Notes: generated by a model not told the origin, from the letters alone. A stretch of 64,000 bases of DNA from Ruminococcus sp. YE71 (GCF_900119155.1 NZ_FPIR01000009.1:88546-152545), one strand, 5' to 3'; positions 1-8,648 are shown, counted from the stretch's first letter. Program-made: numbers and translations.

Positions 1-388
1 AGCACTCGTCGTAATCGGCGGGGTAAGGCGTGACCGTCTCGATGTGGAAGCTGTCCGCGCCGACCTCGCCTGCGATATACTCCGCGAGTATCTGCGTGTT
101 GCCGACCTCCACCGTGCCGACGCTGTAATTCTCGTCCGCACGGGAGAAGTACGCCACAAGGATATTCGTACCGCTGTCGGTCTCGGGGGAATCGGGGCTG
201 TCGGCCGTCTCGGCAGGGGCGGTTTCATCGGGCTGCTCCGACTTCGATTCGGTCTTGTTCAGCTTTTCCTGCACGATGCTTTTGTCGCTTTCGGCAACGC
301 TTGACGCTTTGGCAGGCTCCCCCGAACCGCAGGCGGTCAGGGTCAGACAGAGCATGACCGCCGAAAAAAACAGCGAAAGTTTCTTCAT
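1..388 (-). CDS. Flavodoxin-like lipoprotein (3' end outside window)
   Basis: About 129 N-terminal residues are present; the C-terminus lies beyond the left edge. The start MKKLSLFF is followed by a hydrophobic segment and the lipobox LTACG, so it is a predicted lipoprotein. A Ser/Glu/Asp-rich linker follows. Then comes ILVAYFSRADENYSVG and GNTQILAEYI, the FMN-phosphate loop pattern of the secreted flavodoxins common in Clostridia. TGAGGTGTGC precedes the ATG at 388 as SD and overlaps the end of the SDR gene, so it is the last visible gene of the 1694-to-1 operon. An extracytoplasmic electron-transfer or quinone-reduction role is inferred from the family. Confidence 0.85.
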   Translation of the reverse strand, partial: MKKLSLFFSAVMLCLTLTACGSGEPAKASSVAESDKSIVQEKLNKTESKSEQPDETAPAETADSPDSPETDSGTNILVAYFSRADENYSVGTVEVGNTQILAEYIAGEVGADSFHIETVTPYPADYDEC

Positions 389-397
389 AAGCACACC

Positions 398-1228
398 TCA
401 CTTTTCAGGTCTCAGCGCCCCATAAAAATAGCTCGAAGTCGCACCGCCGTCGCACAGGAACGTCGAACCCGTGATGAACGCGCCCTTGTCGCTCATCAGC
501 AGCTCGGCGACGTTCGCGACCTCGTCGGCTGTGCCCGGACGAACCGCAGGGCACTTTGCGAACATATTCTTGTAGAAATCGCCGCGAGGGCCGTTGAACT
601 CGTCTATTGCAAGCGGCGTCACGATGATGCCGGGCGCGATGTCATTGAGCCTTGCGCCGCGCTCGCCCCACCTGACGCACTCCGCCATGACGCGCTTCTC
701 GTTGCAGCGCTTCGCCAGCTGGTAGGCGTGGAGGGTGTCGCGGATATTCTCGGGGCGGAGTATTTCGAGGTCGAGCAGTTCCTCGACGGGGGTCATGGCA
801 AGCTGAAAATCCTGCTCTGCCGTGAGCTGAGGCATTCTCCAGCCCGACTGACTGGAGATCGTCACGCCGCAGCCGCCCAAAGCTATCACCTTGCCGACTT
901 CCTCAAGCAGCACCGCCGTACCGTAAAGATCGACCTTGAGTATTGCTTCGATCGTAGCCTGCGAGGGCGAAACTCCTGCGCCGTTGACCAGATACTTTAT
1001 CTCGCCGAACTCCTGCGCCTTTGCGATCATCGCAAGGATGCTTTCGCGGCTCGATAAGTCCATCTCAAACGGCTCCACATCAAAGCCAGCATCGTTCATT
1101 ATCTTCGCGATCGTGCGGCAGTTGTCCATGTTCTTATCGCCGAGGACGATCTTTTTGCCGTAGCCGATCCGCCGTGCGATCGCCATGCTGATCTGCCCTG
1201 CACCTGTGACTAACATTACTTCTTTCAT
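398..1228 (-). CDS. Short-chain dehydrogenase/reductase
   Basis: 276 residues with a Rossmann start LVTGAGQISMA (the TGxGxxG glycine-rich loop) near residue 7, NGAG at about 83, and the catalytic Tyr-x3-Lys seen as YQLAK near 168. The family catalyses NAD(P)(H)-dependent oxidoreduction of alcohols and ketones in the cytoplasm; the substrate cannot be read from sequence. The segment SSQSGWRMP supplies the usual active-site Ser. It sits 12 bp after the SnoaL-like gene and runs into the flavodoxin gene, so one transcript is likely. Confidence 0.85.
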   Translation of the reverse strand: MKEVMLVTGAGQISMAIARRIGYGKKIVLGDKNMDNCRTIAKIMNDAGFDVEPFEMDLSSRESILAMIAKAQEFGEIKYLVNGAGVSPSQATIEAILKVDLYGTAVLLEEVGKVIALGGCGVTISSQSGWRMPQLTAEQDFQLAMTPVEELLDLEILRPENIRDTLHAYQLAKRCNEKRVMAECVRWGERGARLNDIAPGIIVTPLAIDEFNGPRGDFYKNMFAKCPAVRPGTADEVANVAELLMSDKGAFITGSTFLCDGGATSSYFYGALRPEK

Positions 1229-1240
1229 GAAACTTTCTCC

Positions 1241-1609
1241 TTAATACATTGATGCTTCCGCGAGGGTGAACCGCCACTCGCCGTCCTTCTTTTCAAGCCC
1301 GAATCTAAGCTGCAAACGCCATGTGTGCCTGCGCGCGCCGAACACCGCCGCTGTCACACGGCTCCTGCCCGTAAGAGTCGCGGAATCGCCGTTCACAGCT
1401 ATCTGCGAACCCTCATGCACAGCCGAATAATAATTGAGCGTGCCGTTCATGATAGCGTCGATGTACGCGCTTTTCGGCTGCCGCATACCCGTCATGTGGA
1501 CGAGCACAAATCTGTCATCGTGGACACGCTCCAGCACCGACCTGTCCTTGTTCACCATAGCGGTGTACATTTCCTGGTAGAGCCGCGTGATCTTTTCTTC
1601 GTCCGTCAT
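1241..1609 (-). CDS. SnoaL/NTF2-like (DUF4440-type) small protein
   Basis: 122 residues. The pattern EEKITRLYQEMYTAMVNKD, then an HDDRFVLVHMTG segment and a C-terminal sheet ending in WRFTLAEASMY, matches the NTF2-like fold used by DUF4440/SnoaL proteins. These are small cone-shaped proteins that bind or isomerise hydrophobic ligands. Its start lies only 10 bp after the stop of a truncated aldo/keto reductase fragment and has a weak SD, so translation may be coupled to that fragment. The ligand is unknown. Confidence 0.75.
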   Translation of the reverse strand: MTDEEKITRLYQEMYTAMVNKDRSVLERVHDDRFVLVHMTGMRQPKSAYIDAIMNGTLNYYSAVHEGSQIAVNGDSATLTGRSRVTAAVFGARRHTWRLQLRFGLEKKDGEWRFTLAEASMY

Positions 1610-1619
1610 TTTATCACCG

Positions 1620-1694
1620 TCAAGCCGGGATCATGAAAACGCCGAAGCCGACTGCGGGTATTCTGTTGCCGTCGTTAAGTGTGATGTATTCCAT
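1620..1694 (-). pseudogene. Aldo/keto reductase N-terminal fragment (24 codons)
   Basis: A well-placed SD (GGAGGTCC) and ATG start a 24-residue reading frame beginning MEYITLNDGNRIPAVGFGVF. This is the conserved N-terminus of 2,5-diketo-gluconate-type aldo/keto reductases. It stops after MIPA, so nearly the whole catalytic barrel is missing. The frame ends 10 bp before the SnoaL-like start and retains a good promoter. It may now work only as a translated leader for the downstream genes. Confidence 0.7.
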
Positions 1695-1738
1695 AGTGGA
1701 CCTCCTTATCCGTGTATATCAGTGTTTTTCTTACAATT

Positions 1739-1768
1739 ATTATACCGCACTTTTGCGCATTTGTACAA
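1739..1768 (-). promoter_or_regulatory. Promoter of the 1694-to-1 operon
   Basis: On the minus strand TTGTAC (1763-1768), an 18-bp spacer and TATAAT (1739-1744) precede the SD and ATG at 1694. The -35 is weak and the -10 is perfect. The 14-mer GTACAATGCCGATT that includes this -35 recurs near 1975, in the otherwise empty 1695-2068 gap. Confidence 0.55.
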
Positions 1769-1875
1769 TGCCGATTTCTGATAGCAGTATAACTTTCGGT
1801 AATAGCATATTGACTTGCAGCAGGGAACGTGCTCTCCGCTGTTTGCAGGACAAAACAATAGCTTTTATAAACGCA

Positions 1876-1911
1876 AAGACTGCCGAGGGAAAGTCCTCAG
1901 CAGTCTTTTTT
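1876..1911. terminator. Hairpin with T-tract in the gap 1695-2068
   Basis: A 13-bp near-perfect stem (AAGACTGCCGAGG with CCTCAGCAGTCTT) around a 6-nt loop is followed by T6 on the plus strand. No plus-strand gene precedes it. On the minus strand it could end transcripts from the FUSC-HAD gene, although the T-run there is short. Nothing else was recognised in this gap. Confidence 0.5.
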
Positions 1912-2068
1912 CTGTATCTCCAACAGCACCAAGCGATCTGACAACTAAAGTGCAGCATATTTTTTTCGGGGTCGTACAATGCCGATTCATCATGTAAGCA
2001 TAAGTTCAGATCATACCGAGATAATGGTCGGGACCGATGGGTGTGTGGTGGAAAAAGGTATCTGAAAT

Positions 2069-3361
2069 TCAGTGTGAAATATCGTTTCTGTACAGCTTTT
2101 TCAGTTTTTTGATAGTTGCATTTCCGCCACCGTCACCGATATATACATCATATTTGCCCTGAATGCTGCCGAGTGTTATTATCCTATCACAGCCTGTATG
2201 AGCCTTCAGCTTCACAAGCATATGCTCCTTTGAAGCGACAGGCGAAAAGACTTTCAGATATTTATATTCGTCATATTCCGAATACGCAACGGTCATTCTT
2301 GCAAGACCGCCAAGCTCATTATCAAGCTGTTTTTCAAGAGCGGATATTTTCACGCTTTCATCAAGCACCGTCAGATACAGAACACGTTCCGAATCATCGT
2401 GCCGTCTGAATTTCTCACGCACATAGTTTCTGTACGGGGAATGCTTGTGTGTTTCGTAAAGGTCTTTCTCGGCAGCATTCTTTAGTTCCCCGTAGAATAT
2501 CAGCAGAGTTGCATCGTACATAACGTTCACAAAGCAGTGCATACCGTTATTAGCAATTATCCGCTCGGCCTGCTCACATACGTTGGTCTGCATAAACTCC
2601 GCTTCAAGGTACTCTCCGACGGTTATGTCATACATCGCAGCACCGTCCATGACGATGACAGGATGATTCAGCTTAACGCCCTTCATAAGAGACATGACCT
2701 CGGCAGGGGTGCGGATAGTTGAGACCGTGAATTTCACTCCCGATTCGATCATTCTGTTAAGCTCGACCTTGTTGAAAGCATTTGCCGAAGGATCATCAGG
2801 TATCAGAACCGAGTCGATACCGCTGACATAAAGCGTTTCGCTGTCATGCTTTACATGTATACGAAAGTTATTGACCGCAAGACCTACAGCGATACCGATG
2901 AACGTATCGAGTACACGGTTGAACACAAACAGGTAAGGGTCATCATCAAAGGAATGTGTCAGCGCTATGCTCAGAAAGACCACGCAGGAAAAAAATGAAG
3001 CATTACGGTTGTTCGTAATGACTGTAAGATATATCACAGGTACTATCATTACCGATGCCAGCAGATATACAAGTATCTGCTCTGTCAGTCCGATGCAGCG
3101 GAGCAGCAGTATGAACGCAAGTCCGAAGAACGCACCTGTCAGAGTTCCTGTCGAACGCTGTGACGCGTTTCTCTTTGTTGTTCCCTGAAACGGCTGCATA
3201 CACCAAAGGGCAGCAAGAGCACTGTAAAACGGCAGGCCGTTCCCGACAGGAAGAATTGTGCGGAAATAGTAAATGACCATACACAATGCCACGGAAACCG
3301 ATGATTTTATTATCCTTGCACCGATGGGAGGGAGCTTTTTTGGTATCTCCATTCGTTTCAC
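2069..3361 (-). CDS. FUSC/aromatic-acid-exporter-like membrane domain fused to degenerate HAD domain
   Basis: 430 residues. The first ~165 hold about six hydrophobic segments with a PFQGTTKRNASQR loop typical of the FUSC/ArAE transporter-like superfamily. From about residue 180 the sequence reads like a Cof-type HAD hydrolase: SGIDSVLIPDD at motif I, TVSTIRTP at motif II, VIVMDGAAMYD, and GDGGGNATIKK near the end at motif IV. Motif I has Asp-Ser-Val where the family needs Asp-x-Asp, and motif IV lacks its ND pair. Phosphatase activity is therefore doubtful and a ligand-sensing role is possible. The gene has its own promoter and a leader hairpin. Confidence 0.7.
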   Translation of the reverse strand: MKRMEIPKKLPPIGARIIKSSVSVALCMVIYYFRTILPVGNGLPFYSALAALWCMQPFQGTTKRNASQRSTGTLTGAFFGLAFILLLRCIGLTEQILVYLLASVMIVPVIYLTVITNNRNASFFSCVVFLSIALTHSFDDDPYLFVFNRVLDTFIGIAVGLAVNNFRIHVKHDSETLYVSGIDSVLIPDDPSANAFNKVELNRMIESGVKFTVSTIRTPAEVMSLMKGVKLNHPVIVMDGAAMYDITVGEYLEAEFMQTNVCEQAERIIANNGMHCFVNVMYDATLLIFYGELKNAAEKDLYETHKHSPYRNYVREKFRRHDDSERVLYLTVLDESVKISALEKQLDNELGGLARMTVAYSEYDEYKYLKVFSPVASKEHMLVKLKAHTGCDRIITLGSIQGKYDVYIGDGGGNATIKKLKKLYRNDISH

Positions 3362-3452
3362 CTCAAAACAAAAAAAACGGCACTGAAAATTTATCAGCGC
3401 CGTTGCTTTTTATGATAATAATATTATACCACAGCAGCTGTTCGGATGTCAA
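3362..3452 (-). promoter_or_regulatory. Strong promoter plus promoter-proximal terminator-like leader hairpin
   Basis: On the minus strand TTGACA (3447-3452), an 18-bp spacer and TATAAT (3423-3428) form a consensus sigma-A promoter. The predicted start near 3416 is followed within about 12 nt by an 11-bp stem with one mismatch (3394-3404 with 3376-3386) and a T8 run, then the SD and ATG at 3361. The hairpin therefore occupies nearly the whole 5' leader. Confidence 0.7.
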
Positions 3453-3521
3453 TTGACATGATGATGATTTTGGATAAACATTCAGGGGCGAATTTGGATA
3501 TCAGACTCATTCGTAAAGAAA

Positions 3522-3552
3522 AAGGTGCCGCACCGAGATCAGACAGCACCTT
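3522..3552 (-). terminator. Terminator of the guanidine/urea operon
   Basis: On the minus strand AAGGTGC and GCACCTT form a stem followed by TTTTCTTT, 23 bp after the stop codon of the substrate-binding protein gene. Confidence 0.65.
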
Positions 3553-3574
3553 ATATTTGACCAGAATCATCCGA

Positions 3575-4591
3575 TCATTTCTTCTTGATGTATTTATCCT
3601 CAAGGATAGAGCCGAGCTCTTCGGGGAGCTTGTCGATCATTCCTACGTCATAGAGGAATTTTGCACTCTTGTTGATGGTGAACGGCAGCGACACATAGTC
3701 GTTTCCCTGCTCGAATGTCTTTTCGTTCATCGGCTTGTCGAAGATCGTCACACCGTCAAGCATTACTTCATATTCATCCTTTGAGATCTCGGCTCCGTCA
3801 TATATAGCCTGCATGAATTCGGGGTCTCTTGCATTCAGCTTTTCGACGCCCTCGAACCACGAGTCAACGATCTTCTGAACGTCATCGGAAGAGCTGCTGA
3901 GCACCTCGCTTCTTACCGCCAGAGTATCGGGGATAAGTCCGGGCTCTGTTTCCGTGCTGCAAAGGACTTTTCCTCCGCCCTCGACTGCCATCGAAAGAGT
4001 CGGCTCCCACAGAACAGCCGCGTCTACGCTTCCAGCGATGAACGCAGGACCTGCATCATTGATCGTCATATTCACAAAGTTGATGTCGTCGATAGTCATC
4101 CCGTTGTCATCAAGCAGCTTTAACAGATACATATGCTCCAGTGTGCCAAGCTCCGTGGCAACGCTCTTGCCTTTAAGGTCTTTTACAGAAGTTATGCTGT
4201 CGTCATGGACCACAAGTGCATCTGCGCCTGCTGAGTTGTCATTCACAAGCACGATCTTGAATTCGATCCCCTCATTGTACGGAGCAACGGCATCGGAAGC
4301 CGCGATGCAGATACCGTCAAGCTGTCCCGAGTTGAAAGCGGTCAGCGAATCGCTGTATACAGGGAAAAACTCGATATCAACGTCAACACCGTTCTTCTCG
4401 AAAATGCCCGTACCCTCAACGCCGTACCATGCGTACCAGCCTGACATGGGGCTGACACCCAGCTTAAAAGCCTTTGAGTCCTTGTCTGACGAACCGTCGC
4501 TTCCCTTTGCGGAAGACCCTCCGCAGGCGGTGAACGATAATCCCATTGACAGCGCTGTGATTAATGATAATACTTTCTTCGATCTTTTCAT
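3575..4591 (-). CDS. ABC transporter substrate-binding lipoprotein (SsuA/NMT1 type)
   Basis: 338 residues with a signal peptide ending in the lipobox LSFTACGG (acylated Cys near 23) and an NMT1/SsuA-like fold. Landmarks are GVSPMSGWYAWYGVEGTG near the N-terminus, LTAFNSGQLDGICIAASDA, and GKSVATELGTLEHMYLLKLL. The family captures small nitrogen or sulfur compounds outside the membrane and delivers them to the permease. Being last in an operon with carboxylase, DUF1989 and allophanate hydrolase genes makes guanidine, urea or a related compound the likely ligand (inference). AGGAG lies 12 nt before the ATG. Confidence 0.85.
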   Translation of the reverse strand: MKRSKKVLSLITALSMGLSFTACGGSSAKGSDGSSDKDSKAFKLGVSPMSGWYAWYGVEGTGIFEKNGVDVDIEFFPVYSDSLTAFNSGQLDGICIAASDAVAPYNEGIEFKIVLVNDNSAGADALVVHDDSITSVKDLKGKSVATELGTLEHMYLLKLLDDNGMTIDDINFVNMTINDAGPAFIAGSVDAAVLWEPTLSMAVEGGGKVLCSTETEPGLIPDTLAVRSEVLSSSSDDVQKIVDSWFEGVEKLNARDPEFMQAIYDGAEISKDEYEVMLDGVTIFDKPMNEKTFEQGNDYVSLPFTINKSAKFLYDVGMIDKLPEELGSILEDKYIKKK

Positions 4592-4605
4592 CTTGAGTTC
4601 AGCTC

Positions 4606-5427
4606 CTATTCATCGGTATCACTGTGTACCAGTTCGTTTACTTCTCTTCTTAACGATATGAATTCCTGTGTATCCTTCAGATCAAGTGTCCTGTCGTAAG
4701 GAAGATACACGGGGATAGTTTTCTTCACCGTTCCGGGTCTTGCGCTCATCGCATATATCTTAGTCGCAAGAAATACCGCTTCTTCGATGTCGTGAGTCAC
4801 AAATACCACCGTAGTTCTGTGCTTCTGCCATATCTGACGCAGCAGAAGCTGCATATTTGCCTTTGTCTGAGGGTCGAGAGCTCCGAAAGGCTCGTCCATC
4901 AGAAGTACGTCGGGGTCATTGGCAAGAGCTCTTGCAATAGCGACCCTCTGCTTCATTCCGCCCGACAGCTCCTTCGGGTAGCTCTTTGCGAACTTCTGAA
5001 GCCCTACCGCCTCGATGTACTCTCGGGCTATCCTGTCCTGTTCGGCTTTGGGCGTTTTTTTCAGCTTCAGACCGAACTTGACGTTATCTTCGACTGTCAT
5101 CCACGGGAACAGTGTGTAGGTCTGAAAGACCATTCCTCTGTCCGCACCGGGGCCTTTTATCACCTTGTCGTGTGCGATGACCTTTCCGCCTGTGGGGAAA
5201 TCCAGTCCCGCAAGCATCCTCAGCAGAGTTGACTTGCCGCATCCCGAAGGACCGATGATACATATGAACTCATTTTCCAGCACTTCCATATTGCAGTTTT
5301 TCATAGCCACTGTATCGCCCTTGCGGGAATGATAGACCTTTTCAACATCCTTTACCTGAATGACCGAAGAACCGACTGTAGCCTCAAGCTCCATAACTTC
5401 TTCGGTATTTTTGCTTTTTCCGAACAT
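4606..5427 (-). CDS. ABC transporter ATPase (SsuB/TauB type)
   Basis: About 273 residues from the ATG at 5427, chosen because GGAGGGAG lies 8 nt upstream; a longer frame exists from 5445. Walker A GPSGCGKST, Q-loop VFQTYTLFPW, signature LSGGMKQR and Walker B VLLMDEPFGALD are all present. It energises import by the adjacent permease and binding protein. The SD sits in the end of the permease gene, so translation is probably coupled. Confidence 0.9.
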   Translation of the reverse strand: MFGKSKNTEEVMELEATVGSSVIQVKDVEKVYHSRKGDTVAMKNCNMEVLENEFICIIGPSGCGKSTLLRMLAGLDFPTGGKVIAHDKVIKGPGADRGMVFQTYTLFPWMTVEDNVKFGLKLKKTPKAEQDRIAREYIEAVGLQKFAKSYPKELSGGMKQRVAIARALANDPDVLLMDEPFGALDPQTKANMQLLLRQIWQKHRTTVVFVTHDIEEAVFLATKIYAMSARPGTVKKTIPVYLPYDRTLDLKDTQEFISLRREVNELVHSDTDE

Positions 5428-5432
5428 ATCTA

Positions 5433-6215
5433 TCACTCCCTCCAAGGAAACAGCAGCTTGTTCAGCATATCAAGAAATCTGTCGGTCACAAGACCTAAAA
5501 GTCCGATAACGAGTATCCCCATAAAGATGGCATCAGTCTTTAAGAAGCGCTGTGCCTTCATTATGCTGTAACCCAGTCCAGAACTTGCCGCCACCATCTC
5601 GGCGACCACAAGATATGTCCACGCCCAGCCTATCATCATTCTGAGGGTATCGAGGGAACGCGGTATCATCGCGGGGATAAGTATCTTCGTGATGGTCTGC
5701 CATTTGGTCGTTCCGAGCGTATAGCCCGCATTCAGCAGGTCCTCGCTGACACTCAGCGCGTCGTCGGCTATCATGAGTATCAGCTGAAAGAAGATACCGA
5801 TGAACAGCAGGGCTATCTTTGCTTCCTCGCCGATGCCGACCCACACCATCACAAGCGGTGTGAAGGCAGGCACAGGCATATAGCGTATGAACTCGCAGAG
5901 GGGTCTTATCAGGGCTTCTGCGTGCTTGAATGTGCCGCACAGCAGACCGAGCGGCACTCCGAGAACAACGGCAAGCAGCACCCCGAAGAATATCCTCTGT
6001 ACGCTTATGCCGATATTCGGAAGCAGCGTCCCGTCCTTCAACGACCCGATAAAGTATTCCCAGACCTTTGCAGGCGTCGGGAGAAACACGGGGTCTACCA
6101 GCTCAAAGGTGCTGAGAACAAGCCATATCAGAAACACAGCTATGAACGAGACTACTGCAAGGGTGACATAAGACCTCTTGCTTATCCTTCCCCGAATCTT
6201 GAACAATTTACTCAC
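5433..6215 (-). CDS. ABC transporter permease (SsuC type)
   Basis: About 260 residues with six hydrophobic helices and the binding-protein-dependent transport signature around AGYTLGTTKWQTITKILIPA (EAA loop, residues ~155-175). It forms the membrane channel with the downstream ATPase. The start is uncertain. GTG at 6215 is tight to the SD AGGAAG, and TTG at 6207 has better spacing. Confidence 0.88.
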   Translation of the reverse strand: MSKLFKIRGRISKRSYVTLAVVSFIAVFLIWLVLSTFELVDPVFLPTPAKVWEYFIGSLKDGTLLPNIGISVQRIFFGVLLAVVLGVPLGLLCGTFKHAEALIRPLCEFIRYMPVPAFTPLVMVWVGIGEEAKIALLFIGIFFQLILMIADDALSVSEDLLNAGYTLGTTKWQTITKILIPAMIPRSLDTLRMMIGWAWTYLVVAEMVAASSGLGYSIMKAQRFLKTDAIFMGILVIGLLGLVTDRFLDMLNKLLFPWRE

Positions 6216-6245
6216 TTCCTATCCGCAGCAGGAGGTTCCCTGCCG

Positions 6246-6605
6246 CTACATTATCGCATTATCGTCCTTTTCGCCTGTCCTCATCCTGATAACGCTCTCC
6301 ACAGGCAGGATAAATATACGTCCGTCGCCGTGCGTTTCGGTAGATGCTGTTTCAAGAACGATATCGGTTATCCTGTCACAGTCCTCGTCACGGGCGTATA
6401 TCTCTATCATCTTCTTTGAGACCATCGGATGCACATAGTTTGCAAGGACATTTCCGCTTCCCGTGGCATTGGCTTCAATGGTAACAGGTTCTTTTCCGCG
6501 GCCGAATACATCTTTTATGCTCATCGAGTTGAATCCCGCTTCCGAGAGGGCTTCCTTGACCTCATAGTATTTCGAGGGTCTTATCGTTATAATGATCTGT
6601 TTCAT
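6246..6605 (-). CDS. P-II nitrogen regulatory protein, NifI2-like
   Basis: 119 residues. The P-II core is clear: IITIRPSKYYEVKEAL at the start, an extended T-loop beginning FGRGKEP, and GDGRIFILPVESVIRMRTGE near the end. The long T-loop and second position fit NifI2 of the NifI1/NifI2 pairs, which form heteromeric 2-oxoglutarate/ATP sensors that bind and control a target protein. No nitrogenase gene is nearby, so the target may be the adjacent ABC transporter or the carboxylase (inference). SD AAGGAG lies upstream. Confidence 0.85.
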   Translation of the reverse strand: MKQIIITIRPSKYYEVKEALSEAGFNSMSIKDVFGRGKEPVTIEANATGSGNVLANYVHPMVSKKMIEIYARDEDCDRITDIVLETASTETHGDGRIFILPVESVIRMRTGEKDDNAIM

Positions 6606-6616
6606 GATACAGCTCC

Positions 6617-6943
6617 TTAAAGTTCATCCTTGCCGCTGCTTATCTTTATGCATCTTTCGACAGGCAGGATAAAGATCTTGCCGTCGCCGTAGGTGCCCGT
6701 TTTGCCTGTTCTGGCATTTTCGACGATCACCTTTGTCACCTCGTCAACATTTTCGTCGGCGACCACTGTCATTATCATATCCTTGGGTATCTCATCGTAA
6801 TGAGTCGTACCGATCTTCAGACCCTGCTGCTTTCCTCTTCCGTGGATACAGAATTTTGTTGCCGCAGGATAGCCTGCAACTCTCAGTGCTTCAAGCACCT
6901 CAGCCGATCTTTCGGGACGTACTACTGCTTTTATCATTTTCAT
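6617..6943 (-). CDS. P-II nitrogen regulatory protein, NifI1-like
   Basis: About 108 residues from the ATG at 6943, which has CGGAG 9 nt upstream; the ATG at 6967 has no good SD. It shows MIKAVVRPERSAEVLEAL, the T-loop HGRGKQQGLKIG, then HYDEIPKDMIMTVV and GDGKIFILPVERC. The YDEIPK segment is characteristic of NifI1. It is encoded 11 bp before the NifI2-like partner, between allophanate hydrolase and the permease, which ties nitrogen status to this operon. Confidence 0.85.
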   Translation of the reverse strand: MKMIKAVVRPERSAEVLEALRVAGYPAATKFCIHGRGKQQGLKIGTTHYDEIPKDMIMTVVADENVDEVTKVIVENARTGKTGTYGDGKIFILPVERCIKISSGKDEL

Positions 6944-6963
6944 ACTTTTCATCTCCGTTTTTT

Positions 6964-8643
6964 TCAATACTCACCATGAGCGGTGATATCCTTTGCGTTT
7001 TCGGTACCTTTCGCTTCACAAAGAAAGCCTTTTACAACACTGCCGTCCTTTAGTCTCACATCTCCGATGCAAAGCGGCATTTTTACATTTTCCATGAACC
7101 TGCCGAAGCTGCTTTTCGGCAGCCTGTAAATATCGACTGCAATACTGTTCGTATCACCGTCAGCCCTTATCATCCCCGGCTTATCTCCGAGATCGAACAG
7201 CTTGTATTCATCGGCAGTCTTTGTATGACGGACAAACCGTCCGCCCAGCTGTGTGATCTGATATTCAAGCTCACGGTCACGCTTGTGCAGGCCGCACACC
7301 GCAAGTTCCATGCTCTCGCTGCCGAGAAATCTTTCTGCTGCGGCAGATATCAGACATTCATCAGTACTCAGCCCGAATATCGTGATACCGAACGGGTATT
7401 CTCTGTCGGTGCTGTTTTCGGGCACGGCTATTGCCGCAAGATCGAGAAGGTTGCAGTGATTTGTATACAGCCCCATCAGACTGTTCGTTTCGACGGGCGA
7501 GTTTCTCACCTGTTCGCGGGTGAACGTGCCGCCCGCTGTCGGCATTATCATTACCGCGTTGTGCAAAAGGCTTTCGGTCATGTGTCTGTACCTTTGCAGG
7601 CTGTGCAGGTCTCCGAACAGATCCGCTGCCGAATGCTTCTCCCCCGTGCGGAGTATCTTCTCGGTCACGGGAAAAAGCGCGTCGGGGGCTTCGCGGATGA
7701 AATCCTTCAAGTCCTGCCACCTCTCCGCAACGTATGCGCCTTCGTAGAGTATCTTTGCCGTGTCGAAGAAAGGCTTATAGCTTATCCTTTCGACCCTGAT
7801 ACCGAGAGATTCGATTCGGCTCACTGCGCTGTTCCATTTTTCGCGGTATATTTCTCGAAAATCACCGTAGAACTGCGGTTCTTCCGACGGCAGAAAAATC
7901 TTATCGGGAAGCCTCTTGCCCTTGTTCTCAAAATGTCCTGACCATGCGCAGTCATCATCATAGCCCCTTGCTGCTTTGTCCACAAGCTCAGCTTCTTCAA
8001 GGGTGTTCGCAAAAACCGTCACGCAGTCAAGACTTGCGCAGGCAGGAACTACTCCCGATGTTGACCAGGAGCCGACAGGCGGCTTGTAGCCCACAAGAGC
8101 ATTCAGCATCGCGGGGACTCTTCCCGACCCTGCGGTATCCGTGCCGAGTGCGAACACCGCCTGCCCCAGCGCCACAGCCACCGCCGACCCCGAGCTTGAA
8201 CCGCCGCTGATAAGTTCGGGCTGATAGGCATTGTGTACCTCACCGTAGGGGCTCCTTGTTCCTACCAGACCTGTAGCGAACTGATCGAGGTTTGTTTTGC
8301 CGACAGGTATCGCGCCTGCCTTTATCAGCTTATCCACAACAAAAGCGCTTTTCTTCGGCGTGTATCCGAACGCGGGGCACGCGGCTGTCGTGGGCACGCC
8401 GACAAGGTCGATATTGTCCTTTATCGCAAAGGGTATTCCCCACAGGGGGTAGTTCTCTCTGTCGGGAGGAAGTGCCGAAATGTAGCTTTCACACAGTTCC
8501 ATGCTCGGCTTTTCGATCCAGATGTTGTATTCGGAACAGGCATCCGCTCTTTTTACGATCTCTGCGATAAGCTCTCTGGGGTCAAGTCCGTTCTCATATG
8601 CCTGCCTGACCCAGTTTACAGTCAGTTTTTCAGGAAAATGCAT
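6964..8643 (-). CDS. atzF: Allophanate hydrolase
   Basis: 560 residues from the ATG at 8643 (SD GGAGGC). The amidase-signature domain carries the Ser-cisSer-Lys triad: Lys75 in FAIKDNIDL, the GGSSSGS loop near 149, and Ser173 in DTAGSGRVP. The spacing matches AtzF. The C-terminal ~130 residues (LAVCGLHKRDREL onward) form the second domain that completes breakdown of allophanate to ammonia and CO2. It begins 5 bp after the carboxylase gene and supplies the last catabolic step of the operon. Confidence 0.92.
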   Translation of the reverse strand: MHFPEKLTVNWVRQAYENGLDPRELIAEIVKRADACSEYNIWIEKPSMELCESYISALPPDRENYPLWGIPFAIKDNIDLVGVPTTAACPAFGYTPKKSAFVVDKLIKAGAIPVGKTNLDQFATGLVGTRSPYGEVHNAYQPELISGGSSSGSAVAVALGQAVFALGTDTAGSGRVPAMLNALVGYKPPVGSWSTSGVVPACASLDCVTVFANTLEEAELVDKAARGYDDDCAWSGHFENKGKRLPDKIFLPSEEPQFYGDFREIYREKWNSAVSRIESLGIRVERISYKPFFDTAKILYEGAYVAERWQDLKDFIREAPDALFPVTEKILRTGEKHSAADLFGDLHSLQRYRHMTESLLHNAVMIMPTAGGTFTREQVRNSPVETNSLMGLYTNHCNLLDLAAIAVPENSTDREYPFGITIFGLSTDECLISAAAERFLGSESMELAVCGLHKRDRELEYQITQLGGRFVRHTKTADEYKLFDLGDKPGMIRADGDTNSIAVDIYRLPKSSFGRFMENVKMPLCIGDVRLKDGSVVKGFLCEAKGTENAKDITAHGEY

Positions 8644-8648
8644 TATGC

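Noticed and set aside
1876..1911. Small RNA gene ending at the hairpin in the 1.7-2.07 kb gap
   Set aside because: A T-tract hairpin is present, but no plus-strand promoter with good -35 and -10 boxes was found ahead of it.
4792..5232. Long open frames antisense to the ABC genes, and similar antisense frames elsewhere
   Set aside because: They mirror the codon structure of real genes on the other strand, lack SDs and show no family motifs.
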